A stretch of DNA of 39,566 nucleotides from Crenarchaeota archaeon 13_1_40CM_3_52_17 (GCA_001918745.1 MNGN01000055.1:1-39566); one strand, 5' to 3'. Positions 7,920 to 15,659 are shown, counted from the first letter of the stretch. Notes: generated from the letters alone by a model not told the origin. Numbers and translations are program-made.

Positions 7920-8078
7920 CTAGGAGTTGATCGGGACAAGTGTTTCGCCGAAATAGTACGCTTTGAGATTGCAGAATTCGCACCAAGCACCCACGCGATT
8001 GTCAGTCTGGTCCGAGAAGTAGACGTTCAGCTGCGTCCGCCCGCATCGCGGACACTCGTGGTTTGTGACCTTCTCCAA
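7920..8078 (-). CDS. Small zinc-ribbon protein, start uncertain
   Basis: A short minus-strand frame encodes a C-terminal zinc ribbon: NHECPRCGRTQLNVYF, then VGAWCEFCNLKAYYFGE and a stop at 7920. CxxC...CxxC with about 22 residues between the knuckles is a typical ribbon. The coordinates given use a TTG (8076-8078), giving 52 residues. The frame stays open up to 8162, and the extra part (VSFTFSAIYWIIVFGRGRF) looks like a membrane helix, but no ATG, GTG or TTG begins it: an ATG is found one base out of frame (8164-8166). So either the start is internal, a rare codon such as ATT is used, or the 5' end is broken by a one-base shift. Confidence 0.5.
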   Translation of the reverse strand: MEKVTNHECPRCGRTQLNVYFSDQTDNRVGAWCEFCNLKAYYFGETLVPINS

Positions 8079-8247
8079 CAGTCTTACCGTGAATCTACCA
8101 CGTCCAAAGACTATTATCCAGTAGATCGCACTAAAAGTGAAACTGACAATCGTCCCGACGCTTCATTTTCTTGGACGCGAGCCAAGCCTTCTGCTCGGCA
8201 AAACCAGCCTCTGTTGAGAGTGGTTTTTCGCGGAACTTTTCGCTCCC

Positions 8248-8280
8248 TATTTAAAGCAGGTGTTACCCGAGAGTTTCGGG
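8248..8280 (+). promoter_or_regulatory. TATA box and adjoining inverted repeat
   Basis: TATTTAAA (8248-8255) is a good archaeal TATA element. A perfect inverted repeat CCCGA-gagtt-TCGGG (8266-8280) sits where transcription should begin. It would serve the zinc-ribbon gene at 8339 with a leader of about 60 bases. Confidence 0.5.
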
Positions 8281-8338
8281 ATTGGTTACAACCGGGGAAT
8301 TACCTCTGCCCGCAGTCTTCTTGTTGACGGTTGGGCAC

Positions 8339-8476
8339 ATGAGCCAGTGCGTGGTAATCTGTCCCTCTTGCGGGGGAGAAATATTGAGCGATAACGAAAT
8401 GCGGAGAACCCCGAGGGGGAAGATAGTCTGCGACGAGTGTGCCCAGGACACCTATCTGGACGTTCCATTGACCTAG
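8339..8476 (+). CDS. Small zinc-ribbon protein
   Basis: From ATG 8339 the product is 45 residues: a ribbon with CPSC and CDEC knuckles spaced about 21 residues (VICPSCGGEIL, then KIVCDECAQD). An upstream in-frame TTG (8282) would add a segment that does not look like protein, so the ATG is preferred. Such mini-ribbons in archaea usually bind nucleic acid or protein partners; no specific role can be given. The next gene follows after 13 bp, so the two are probably one unit. Confidence 0.6.
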   Translation: MSQCVVICPSCGGEILSDNEMRRTPRGKIVCDECAQDTYLDVPLT

Positions 8477-8489
8477 GAGAAGAACAACT

Positions 8490-9092
8490 ATGGACCCAGT
8501 TATCCTCGAGTTCGTCGGCGGGATATTAGCCGGAACTCTAGTCGTGCTAACAGTGATGTTTAGAACTGGACACCTGACTATGGTCTTAAGAACTAGCTCC
8601 GCTTCGCCAAAGAAAATGCCAATGCTCGCAATTCGGAAAACTAGATCTGTTTCGTCCCGTCATCGAAAAATCTCTGCTCCCAGCCGAAAGGGTCAGAGTA
8701 CTGTCAGCGTCGCCAGAACGAGGAGGAAAGCTCGAACGAAAACACCAGAAGCAACAATCGCACCAAGTCAGACGCCCAATATTGCCTCCGCAACAGTGTC
8801 TTTCGATACTTGTCCTTCTTGCGGACTTCAGGCGCCGGGATCACTATTGGCCGAGCATTTCTTAGGTAGCCCGTCTCACAGGAATGCCCCGCCGAGAATA
8901 GCCAAGGTCGATGCTGCAGAGGTTGAGCGAGCCGAGGAAATCAAGGAAGAGGATTCGAAGCAGTCAGTCAGAAATCTGTTACAGATGCTTGTTCCCCCAA
9001 GAGCGTTTGGCCGTCGCCATGCTCACAGATTGATGAGTCCAATTTCCTCGATCGTAAAAGAATTAGGCCCGTCGCCCCGGCGCTTTCCGTAA
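8490..9092 (+). CDS. Unknown membrane-anchored protein with zinc-finger-like motif
   Basis: 200 residues, family not recognised. An N-terminal membrane helix (VILEFVGGILAGTLVVLTVMF) is followed by a long Arg/Lys/Ser/Thr-rich linker (about 35-105, strongly basic, likely disordered), then TCPSCGLQAPGSLLAEHFLGSPSH, a Cys2-His2-like finger near residues 107-130, and an acidic helix (AAEVERAEEIKEED). The C-terminus is basic again. A basic tail next to a membrane helix could bind nucleic acid or acidic lipids at the inner membrane face. It follows a small zinc-ribbon gene closely. Confidence 0.6.
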   Translation: MDPVILEFVGGILAGTLVVLTVMFRTGHLTMVLRTSSASPKKMPMLAIRKTRSVSSRHRKISAPSRKGQSTVSVARTRRKARTKTPEATIAPSQTPNIASATVSFDTCPSCGLQAPGSLLAEHFLGSPSHRNAPPRIAKVDAAEVERAEEIKEEDSKQSVRNLLQMLVPPRAFGRRHAHRLMSPISSIVKELGPSPRRFP

Positions 9093-9129
9093 GGACAACG
9101 CCATTATCTTTCTTAGCGAACACTTCGGG

Positions 9130-9345
9130 TTGCGAAATCGCCCGTTTTCAGCCCTGACCTTGAAAAAGAGAGGGGGGTATCTAGATCTCCCTCTAATCGT
9201 TCGGGGATGACCCGTTAAAACCCCTAGATTCGCCTCCCCATCGAAGCCAGGATTGTGCCCTGAATCGGCCATCTCGCCCGGAAACCCTGCCAGACAGGAA
9301 ATCGTTCCCGGGGGAGGGGGGATCTTGCACAGCACACCTCGCGAC
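9130..9345 (-). repeat. Intergenic repeat, copy A (inverted, diverged)
   Basis: Read on the minus strand, this segment follows the same order as copies B (23.24 kb) and C (28.10 kb). Landmarks on the plus strand are the block with TTTTCAGCCCTGA near 9145, CTAATCGTTCGG near 9192, AGATTCGCC near 9227, GTGCCCTGAA at 9255-9264, CCAGACAGGAA near 9290 and GCACAGCACAC near 9327. It lies in the convergent gap between the genes ending at 9092 and 9469, and accounts for most of this 376-bp space. No gene seen in the rest. Confidence 0.6.
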
Positions 9346-9468
9346 GCAAGAGAGCCCTCCTCAGACCCCTTGTGAAAGCAATCTTCAGAACTCGTTCATA
9401 TCATTGGATCCAGAAAGTCGTTCAAGCTAGATCAGATTCCCCCACGACAGTTGAGGATTGTCGAGTTT

Positions 9469-10713
9469 CTAGTGAGGGATCTCGAGCGGAACCAAAGTAG
9501 GCTCCGGCTTCGGGAACGCAGTCTCATGCCGCAGATAGGCTGAAGGATCCCGCAACCGTTTCTTCTCGCAGAGCTTCTCAAGGAACTTCATCGCCTTCCC
9601 AACCGGGTCCAACGGCTTTGCATCCAAGTAGCCCGATTCAACCGCGCCTCTAAGAATCTCATCTCCCCGCGGGCTCCTGGTAATCACCGTACTCCAGCCA
9701 GGAGACGATCCAATCGCACCAACAGCGATGTCCGCCAATTCGGCAGAATAGTCGACACAAGCATTGCATTCTTCCCGTGCCGCAGCCGCCACAGCCTCCA
9801 CAGGCTCATCAATAGCCAGCTTATCGCCTGTGTAGACTAGCAACCTGTTTCTCTTGATATTGACCTTCGAAACATTGTTGAGGTCTATTCCTCTCTTGCC
9901 CTGGACATAGTCAACCATCATCTTCTGATAATCAAACACCTTAGAACAGAACAGACCGATCGTAAATACGAGATTTCTCGCAAGCTTCGGCGCCGCGATC
10001 CAGTGAGTGCTCATACGCCAGTTTCCCTGAAGCTCACAAGGCAAACCGACAAGCGCAATACGCTCTTCCTGGAAGCTAACAAGTGACCGGTTGGGAATCG
10101 CTACCTCAGCCAATCCCCCGACCTGGCCTCCAGGCGTGTATCGGGACCCGGCGTGACTCAACAAGTCCTCTTTAGTCCGCGCGATCTGCGGCTCAGGCCG
10201 CCAAGGCTTGCCTGACGTGAGACCGGAATTGACGGCGTAATCGATGATCTTTCGATCGAGCGCATAGAGAAGGAGAGAAGTTACCGCCCCACCATCCTGA
10301 GCACGCTTGACCACGTCAGGGTCCTTCGACCTGACCGAGTAGGATCCGACATGAATCCCGAGAATCGCCTCTTCAGCAGTTCTCGACCTTCCGAAAACCT
10401 GTTGTTCGATCTCTGCGAGCGGTAGCTCGATCCTCGGGCAGCTGTAGTAGCAAACCTGGCAGGCAGCACAAGTACCCCTCATGACCGGTTCTTCTTTTTC
10501 GCTGTGAAAGAGAATGTCGATCGGACAGGAGGCAATGCAGGCGCCGCAGTACATACAGAGGTTCTTGTTCACAACCTCCTGGATGAGATTACCGAAGATC
10601 TTGAGCTTGATCGGCCGCGCCTTCCAGCCCTCACCCTCAACAGTCGACTTCAGCGGCGTAGGCTGGGGAAGCGCTGGCGACGTTGCGGGTTTCGGAGCTG
10701 ATTGAGCCGACAT
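9469..10713 (-). CDS. F420-binding FrhB/FpoF-like iron-sulfur subunit
   Basis: A 414-residue protein. After a Pro-rich N-terminus, two 4Fe-4S motifs occur: CMYCGACIASCP near residue 53 and CAACQVCYYSCP near residue 82. The remainder is the FrhB/FdhB-type domain (AQDGGAVTSLLLYALDRKIIDYAV, then YTPGGQVGGLAEVA, ERIALVGLPCELQGNWRM, IGLFCSKVFDYQKM), which holds FAD and F420 in F420-reducing hydrogenase and in FpoF of the F420H2 dehydrogenase. It is 3 bp after nuoI in the same operon, so it most likely feeds electrons from F420H2 into the complex I-like peripheral arm. It could instead accept reduced ferredoxin. It is the last gene of the operon. Confidence 0.85.
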   Translation of the reverse strand: MSAQSAPKPATSPALPQPTPLKSTVEGEGWKARPIKLKIFGNLIQEVVNKNLCMYCGACIASCPIDILFHSEKEEPVMRGTCAACQVCYYSCPRIELPLAEIEQQVFGRSRTAEEAILGIHVGSYSVRSKDPDVVKRAQDGGAVTSLLLYALDRKIIDYAVNSGLTSGKPWRPEPQIARTKEDLLSHAGSRYTPGGQVGGLAEVAIPNRSLVSFQEERIALVGLPCELQGNWRMSTHWIAAPKLARNLVFTIGLFCSKVFDYQKMMVDYVQGKRGIDLNNVSKVNIKRNRLLVYTGDKLAIDEPVEAVAAAAREECNACVDYSAELADIAVGAIGSSPGWSTVITRSPRGDEILRGAVESGYLDAKPLDPVGKAMKFLEKLCEKKRLRDPSAYLRHETAFPKPEPTLVPLEIPH

Positions 10714-10716
10714 TGT

Positions 10717-12306
10717 CTATTCCTCTTTCTGAGGCACCTGCGACGCGCCCCCAATCGTATCGACGCTGAACACGTACTTGTCGTCCTTCTTCACAGGCGG
10801 CTTCGAAAGCCTCTCCGGACTCCACACAAGACGATCACGCGTATACTCGGCAATATCATACTCGACCGTCTCCTCCAACGCAAACTCCGGACAATAATCT
10901 GTACAATTGTGTGCTGTCACGTTTCCCGCCACGTACGACTCGTCTCCTTCGACCGAAAGATTCACAACAGGCTGATCACGAACTTCAACTGAGGATATTT
11001 TCTCGACCGGCGCGTAGACATAGTCTGAGTCCATTTCAAAGCGAGAAAACGTCTTGACCCTCTTGTCCTCAAATCTGACCTGCATCAGATCTGCCATTGC
11101 CGAAACGAAACGGCCTCTAACCGTCACCACGTAGGTAGGTCTCTTTTCTGCATGGATGGCAAGTGCAACTTGGCCAACAATTCCTGTCCGGAAGAGGAGT
11201 TGTTGCAGCTGGAAGGCGAGTGTCTTGGAAACCGTTGTGTACTCGAAGAACGTTGAACGATTGCCCTTGGTTGGTCTGTGAAGGTGACTGTCGCCTCTCC
11301 ATGTTCCGCGTATGAGTTGTCGCTGCTTTTCGACCGGCGCAAACATAGCCCAATCCGGAAGTTTCTTGCTTTCCGCGCCCAGTCCAAAGGTTTCGAAGAA
11401 TTGAAGGGCAACTACGGAGTGGAGAAGGACATGGGTCGAATTGTGTATCGTAGACCTCTTGGTTTCGCGGCCGAAATATTTCTCGAGGAGTCGGGATGAG
11501 TCGGCAATGTACTCTTTTTCATGTTCTCCGAATGAAAAGCAGACAGTTCTCCTCACAGCATAACCTTCTGCAAGATAATACCCGATCAGCCTAAACAAAT
11601 CAGGCTCTGTTCTCACGCTCAGCTTGCTGCTGAGACGTTTTCCGGTGCTGGGCTGACCAACTACGACTTCCTGTTCGTAAACGTCGATGTCCCGAACCTC
11701 CTTGGGGATAGGCATCGTCATGTAGTCGCCCCGTTTCAGTTCAAGGGGTGTCTTCCACATGGGGGCCCTTGGTTTCTTCTCAAGTCTCCCCTTTTTGATG
11801 ATGTTTCTGGAAGAAACTAGGAGGGGATGATCCTGCGTCACCCTAAGCGGGAAAGGCGTTCCCAATGGTTTGATACTGTAGAGTCTTCCCGAGTAGTTTC
11901 GGGTAAGGACCTCGCGCACTCGACGGTAGCGCCCCGTGTGTGTCAAGACCCGGTCGCCAGGCTGTACCTGGATTATAGGTGACACAGATGGGTTCGTCGA
12001 TACAAGCGTATCAGGAGTTACGCAGAAATGGCAGAAACAACAACGGCCATAGAAGTACTGCGGGTACCATCGCTGTCCCCGTGGCACGATCGTTATGCAC
12101 TTCTCAGGACAGATCCACGCGCATATCCCGCAACCAGTACAACGATCGAGATGGAGTAAATGTCGTCCCCTGTATCCCTTCTCAACCGCATATCTCTGCT
12201 GGGGAAACCTCAACGTGTAAGGTCTATGGAAGAGATGACGAATACCAGTAAGATACGCGATCGAAATATCGAACGCAGCCTTTGCCTTACCAATAATCGG
12301 AGCCAT
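10717..12306 (-). CDS. nuoI: Complex I/Fpo 4Fe-4S subunit I, interrupted by an intein
   Basis: From ATG 12306 the precursor has 529 residues; after splicing out 373 residues the product is 156, the normal size of NuoI/FpoI. The subunit carries the two 4Fe-4S clusters that link the input module to NuoB. The first motif, CTGCGICAWICPEKC, is intact. The second is split: the host reads GRCCFCHF, then the intein, then CTDYCPEF. Joined, it gives C-CF-C-HF-C-TDY-CP, a complete CxxCxxCxxxCP. The start at 12306 lies 7 bp after the nuoD stop with a GAAAGG before it; a TTG at 12330 overlapping nuoD is less likely. FrhB-like gene follows after 3 bp. Confidence 0.93.
   Translation of the reverse strand: MAPIIGKAKAAFDISIAYLTGIRHLFHRPYTLRFPQQRYAVEKGYRGRHLLHLDRCTGCGICAWICPEKCITIVPRGQRWYPQYFYGRCCFCHFCVTPDTLVSTNPSVSPIIQVQPGDRVLTHTGRYRRVREVLTRNYSGRLYSIKPLGTPFPLRVTQDHPLLVSSRNIIKKGRLEKKPRAPMWKTPLELKRGDYMTMPIPKEVRDIDVYEQEVVVGQPSTGKRLSSKLSVRTEPDLFRLIGYYLAEGYAVRRTVCFSFGEHEKEYIADSSRLLEKYFGRETKRSTIHNSTHVLLHSVVALQFFETFGLGAESKKLPDWAMFAPVEKQRQLIRGTWRGDSHLHRPTKGNRSTFFEYTTVSKTLAFQLQQLLFRTGIVGQVALAIHAEKRPTYVVTVRGRFVSAMADLMQVRFEDKRVKTFSRFEMDSDYVYAPVEKISSVEVRDQPVVNLSVEGDESYVAGNVTAHNCTDYCPEFALEETVEYDIAEYTRDRLVWSPERLSKPPVKKDDKYVFSVDTIGGASQVPQKEE
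10906..12024 (-). mobile_element. Intein (373 aa) with LAGLIDADG homing endonuclease, in nuoI
   Basis: Begins at Cys (codon 12022-12024, CVTPDTLV: block A) and ends at His-Asn (codons 10906-10911, VTAHN) before Cys+1 (10903-10905). The block B histidine is in VTQDHPLLVSS. Block F is QPVVNLSVEGDESYVAGNVTAHN-like, spread over 10906-10976. The two dodecapeptides of a DOD/LAGLIDADG endonuclease are LIGYYLAEGYA (about residue 145 of the intein) and LIRGTWRGDSH (about residue 237), each retaining an acidic residue (E, D). All catalytic splicing residues (C1, block B H, penultimate H, N, C+1) are present, so splicing and perhaps homing should be active. Confidence 0.93.
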
Positions 12307-12313
12307 CGCCTTT

Positions 12314-13459
12314 CTACCTGTCCGCCTCAACCGGCCAGTAATCTATACTCCACCAAGCAGTAGGCATATCGGCTAAACGGCTCCCAAGCAGAACCGCAGG
12401 AATAGCGGCCATATTCCGATAGGAACCGGTAATGTATCGCGCCCGGTAGGGCTTGTCGCCCCCCTCCCCAATAAGATAAAAGCTACACTCGCCCCGGGCC
12501 GACTCGACCCTTCCATACGCAACACCACGAGGCAGCACTATCGGGGCCTTTCTCCTGATCGGTCCGGAAGGAATCTTCTTGACTATCTGGCGTATTATCT
12601 TGCAGCTCTCCCGCATCTCATCCATGTGGACCATCGCCCGACTGAAGGAATCACCGTCAGGCCGGGTCGAGACCTCGAAGTCAAGTTCAGGATACGCGGC
12701 ATAAGGCTCGTCCTTGCGAAGGTCCGCATCAACACCTGAACCCCGGAGAGTTGGCCCCGTGCAGCCTAGCTCGATCGCTTTTTGTTTCGGGAGGACTCCG
12801 ATTCCCTTCGCGCGAGATGTGAATAGGGGGTTGTTGAAGAATATCCTGTCATATTCTTTCAAACGTTTCTCGAAGTATTCTGTTCGTTTGACAGCTTCCT
12901 CAGCAAATCCAGGCGGCAGATCCCGTCGAACACCACCGGGTACGAGATAGGAGTACGTTATCCTGGCTCCAGTGAGCTTCTCCGCAAGATCGATGAATAG
13001 CTCTCTGTCACCGAGAGGCCACATGAACATGGTGGTATGCCCGAGAAATACCCCATAGATGGAGAGCCAGTAGAGATGGCTCATGATCCTGTTCATCTCG
13101 TTCAGAAGAGTCCTGAGGTATTGTCCCCTTCGAGGAACCTCGACCCCTTGAATCTCCTCGATCGACCTCACCCACGCATGATTGAGATTGGAAGCATCTA
13201 TGATCGAGGGTCTTTCGATAACTGGAATGCTTTTGATGATATTTCTGAGCTCGATTATCTTCTCGATTCCTCGGTGTACGTAGCCGGGGTCTGGTGAAAC
13301 GTTGACAATGATATCTCCATCCACTTCCACGATCAACCGCATGTGACCTGAGCCGGAGTGCTGAGGACCAACGCTCAGCGTGAGCGTTTGAGCTCCGGAG
13401 TCAGATGTCTCGGTGGACTCGACAGTTGTCAGGGGAACGGGTTTAGGAGGAGCCGACAT
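12314..13459 (-). CDS. nuoD: Complex I/Fpo subunit D (49-kDa-like)
   Basis: 381 residues. Family features: GPQHSGSGHMRLIVEVDGDIIVNVSPDPGYVHRGIEK at 31-67, then PVIERPSIIDASNLNHAWVRSIE, the long helical core with VPGGVRRDLPPGF, RSGSGVDADLRKDEPYAAY-like TLRGSGVDADLRKDEPYAAYP, and the C-terminus WWSIDYWPVEADR. The four hydrogenase cysteines of [NiFe] enzymes are absent, and the C-terminal aspartate fits the quinone-reactive NuoD/FpoD branch. With NuoB it forms the quinone (or methanophenazine-like carrier) site. Lies 7 bp after nuoC and is followed by nuoI. Confidence 0.93.
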   Translation of the reverse strand: MSAPPKPVPLTTVESTETSDSGAQTLTLSVGPQHSGSGHMRLIVEVDGDIIVNVSPDPGYVHRGIEKIIELRNIIKSIPVIERPSIIDASNLNHAWVRSIEEIQGVEVPRRGQYLRTLLNEMNRIMSHLYWLSIYGVFLGHTTMFMWPLGDRELFIDLAEKLTGARITYSYLVPGGVRRDLPPGFAEEAVKRTEYFEKRLKEYDRIFFNNPLFTSRAKGIGVLPKQKAIELGCTGPTLRGSGVDADLRKDEPYAAYPELDFEVSTRPDGDSFSRAMVHMDEMRESCKIIRQIVKKIPSGPIRRKAPIVLPRGVAYGRVESARGECSFYLIGEGGDKPYRARYITGSYRNMAAIPAVLLGSRLADMPTAWWSIDYWPVEADR

Positions 13460-13466
13460 TGCTGTC

Positions 13467-13949
13467 TCAGTCTGTAGGAAATCGTATGTCTTTCCGGAGA
13501 GGAGGAGGCCCGTCCCAGTTGTCGGTAAGAAACAGCTTCTCCAACCTCGGATGGCCCTCGAATGTTATTCCGAACATCTCGAAGCTTTCTCTCTCATAGT
13601 TCTCAACGCCCGACCAGACAGAAACCAGAGACCCCACCCTCGGCGCGTTTCTTGGAACTGACTCTTTCAAGTCAAGGACGAGATCTCGCATTCCCTTAAT
13701 GCTTATCGATGAAACATGGTAGACTATCTCGAACCTGTTTTCTCGGTTGTAGTCAACAGCAGAGACCCCGTTCGGATGGTCAAACCCGAGTTTGTCTCGG
13801 AGAAAAACTGCGACGTCCTTGATCTTTTCGGGAGCGACCGTCACTTCAAGCCTAGCACGACGGATAATGTTCGTTTCCTTGATGTCGGCGGGAAAGCTCT
13901 CTTTGAGCTTCTGTACGAGAGCATCTTCTCTTTCGTGCGAAAGGCTCAT
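13467..13949 (-). CDS. nuoC: Complex I/Fpo subunit C (30-kDa-like)
   Basis: 160 residues. The typical NuoC core is clear: DVAVFLRDKLGFDHPNGVSAVDYNRENRFEIVYHV, then LKESVPRNAPRVGSLVSVWSGVENYERESFEMFGITFEGHPRLEKLFLTDNWDGPPPLRKD. The signature ERESFEMFGI-x-FEGHP-x-L-x-x-LFL-x-D-W is complete. It is a structural scaffold subunit of the peripheral arm. Its ATG overlaps the nuoB stop by 4 bases (ATGA type), implying coupled translation. Confidence 0.93.
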   Translation of the reverse strand: MSLSHEREDALVQKLKESFPADIKETNIIRRARLEVTVAPEKIKDVAVFLRDKLGFDHPNGVSAVDYNRENRFEIVYHVSSISIKGMRDLVLDLKESVPRNAPRVGSLVSVWSGVENYERESFEMFGITFEGHPRLEKLFLTDNWDGPPPLRKDIRFPTD

Positions 13950-14497
13950 CCCTGCTCGTACACCTTTGATCTTCGAATCTTCTCTTGGAGCATGATGATC
14001 GCCTGCTCCAAAGCCTCCGGTCTCGGAGGGCAGCCAGGAACGTAGACGTCTACTGGTACAAACTCGTGCGCGCCGTTGACTATACTATAGGAATCATGGA
14101 ATAGGCCGCCGGACATGGCGCAGTCTCCCATCGCAATAACATACCTAGGCAATGCCATCTGATCGTATATCACTCGGAGCCGTTTCGCCATCTTCTTCGT
14201 GATAGTCCCCTCGATCACAATCAGGTCCGACTGCCGGAGAGAACCTATCGGCAGAACACCGAACCGTTCAAGATCGTGTCGCGCACCACTTGCCGCGCCG
14301 AACTCAGCACTACAACATGCTGTTGTGATATTGACCGGCCATAGCGAGTACATTCGCGCCCAGTTAATCACGTTTCGAATCGGCCCAGTGTCAACGACCT
14401 TCTTGACAAGATCGCTTAGTTTTCCAACCCAGATGCTCAACCCCTCTGCAAGCGTCGCTACAGGGTCTTCTTCCTGGGCAGTTCTCTGAGCGGACAA
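13946..14497 (-). CDS. nuoB: Complex I/Fpo subunit B (PSST-like, cluster N2)
   Basis: 183 residues with the four ligands of cluster N2: C61-C62 in TACCSAEF, C126 in MGDCAMSGG and C156 in PGCPPRPEAL. The cluster passes electrons to the quinone bound between NuoB and NuoD. The TTG start is followed by a short extension (MSAQRTAQEE) similar in style to the N-termini of NuoD and the FrhB-like protein of this operon (MSAP, MSAQ). It is the first gene of the B-C-D-I-F operon; no nuoA, H or J-N genes are in the window. Confidence 0.93.
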   Translation of the reverse strand: MSAQRTAQEEDPVATLAEGLSIWVGKLSDLVKKVVDTGPIRNVINWARMYSLWPVNITTACCSAEFGAASGARHDLERFGVLPIGSLRQSDLIVIEGTITKKMAKRLRVIYDQMALPRYVIAMGDCAMSGGLFHDSYSIVNGAHEFVPVDVYVPGCPPRPEALEQAIIMLQEKIRRSKVYEQG

Positions 14498-14530
14498 CTA
14501 TCTCAGCTACTAGTTTCTAGGTTGTTTTGC

Positions 14531-14540
14531 CTATTTATCC
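14531..14540 (-). promoter_or_regulatory. TATA box for the nuo operon
   Basis: On the minus strand GGATAAATAG lies 34-43 bp before the nuoB start, which would place transcription about 10 bases upstream of the TTG. A second, stronger-looking minus-strand TATA (CTATAAAAG, 14662-14670) lies further up. The rest of the 184-bp gap (14498-14681) holds no gene. Confidence 0.45.
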
Positions 14541-14681
14541 GCATCTTCACGAGTATAACGAGACTTACGTTAGCTTCTCGTGATTCCTCGTGATAAGACT
14601 CTTGACTAGACTCTATTAGAGCGACCGCTTCAACTGTTAGAATCGGGTTGTCTCTACCCCTCTTTTATAGGGTCGCAGACT

Positions 14682-15080
14682 TCATTTTTCCGGAGGCTTC
14701 TTCCTATATGCAGCCGGGTTGAACAATCCTCCCTTTTCCTTCTCAGTTGGCTTGAAGCTCTCAGAGATCAACAACTGGAACCCTTCGAGAGCGTTATCGA
14801 TTACTCCTTTCAGCTCGACCTCGGCAGAGATGTCGTGGGTCACCGCTCCTCGCTGGTTGACGATCTTCGACTTTCTCAGGACATTAGCCATGTCTGCCTC
14901 TGCAAAACCACAGAGCTTCATCAGGCTGATCAAGTACAGTGATGTTTTGCCGTCGAGCGATTCCTTGGAAGCACCGATCAACTTGGCAAGTTCCGCGCGA
15001 TAGATGTTTCCCTGTTTCGAGACGGCAGCCTCGACAAGGTCCTCTAGAATCGGCACTGGGACCCTGACGAGAATAGCCAT
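14682..15080 (-). CDS. Unknown 132-residue helical protein
   Basis: Family not recognised. All-helical, with an HTH-like start: IYRAELAKLIGASKESLDGKTSLYLISLMKLCGFAEADMANVLRKSKI. A polar C-terminus ending in KKPPEK follows. No cysteines beyond one, no membrane segment. The ATG has a TATA-like AACTTATC about 45 bp upstream. It ends just upstream of the nuo promoter region on the same strand, and readthrough is possible. A DNA-binding or adaptor role is only a guess. Confidence 0.6.
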   Translation of the reverse strand: MAILVRVPVPILEDLVEAAVSKQGNIYRAELAKLIGASKESLDGKTSLYLISLMKLCGFAEADMANVLRKSKIVNQRGAVTHDISAEVELKGVIDNALEGFQLLISESFKPTEKEKGGLFNPAAYRKKPPEK

Positions 15081-15272
15081 CTACAACGCCTTACTCGGAT
15101 GAAATCTACGTATCCGGGAAGATAAGTTAGCGGGTAGAAAAGAGGTCTGGTAAGTTGTCACTCCGCCCTCCTCGAATCTTTTTGCAGAGTCAGTGGATGT
15201 GTGTGTTGAGGAGTGAAGTTAATAGCCTCAACTAGCCCTTTCTATTCTGAGTCGCAGAGCTCGGGGATTAGA

Positions 15273-15659
15273 ATGGCTAAGCTGGAAACGACGTGCATGC
15301 TGGAGAGCTTTCGAAGATTCATGATAACAAGCACGTGTCGATCCTTCATTCCAAACGAGTACATGGCGGATCTTTCCGTGTTCCCCGAACGAGCCCGCGA
15401 ACTAGGAACAATGTACGTTGAGGCTGAAGACAAGGTGACTTTGAGCCGGGTGAACGACATCAGCTTCGTCCGCGTCAGCTATGTTTTAGGAATAATCTAC
15501 AACTCCAAGAGTGGGCACACTCAGCTAAAATGGAGACATGTTAGAGGCGACCAGGGAAGACTGAGCGGCGAGGCTAGCACTAACACCATGGTGAACCTCT
15601 ACGAAGCCGGCGCGCTTGACAAATCCTTCATTAGAGCAATCGCTGCCCAGATACACTGA
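15273..15659 (+). CDS. Unknown 128-residue protein
   Basis: Family not recognised. From ATG 15273 it reads MAKLETTCMLESFRRFMITSTCRSF, then a plausible alpha/beta domain (VSYVLGIIYNSKSGHTQLKWRHVRGDQGRLSGEAS). A GTG at 15213 would add 20 residues that look less protein-like. No motifs identified. It points the same way as the KaiC-like gene, 171 bp downstream. Confidence 0.5.
   Translation: MAKLETTCMLESFRRFMITSTCRSFIPNEYMADLSVFPERARELGTMYVEAEDKVTLSRVNDISFVRVSYVLGIIYNSKSGHTQLKWRHVRGDQGRLSGEASTNTMVNLYEAGALDKSFIRAIAAQIH

Noticed and set aside
12307-12330. TTG start of nuoI at 12330
   Set aside because: It would overlap nuoD by 17 bp and add MRRTGRKA; ATG 12306 has a purine-rich site before it and leaves the family N-terminus.
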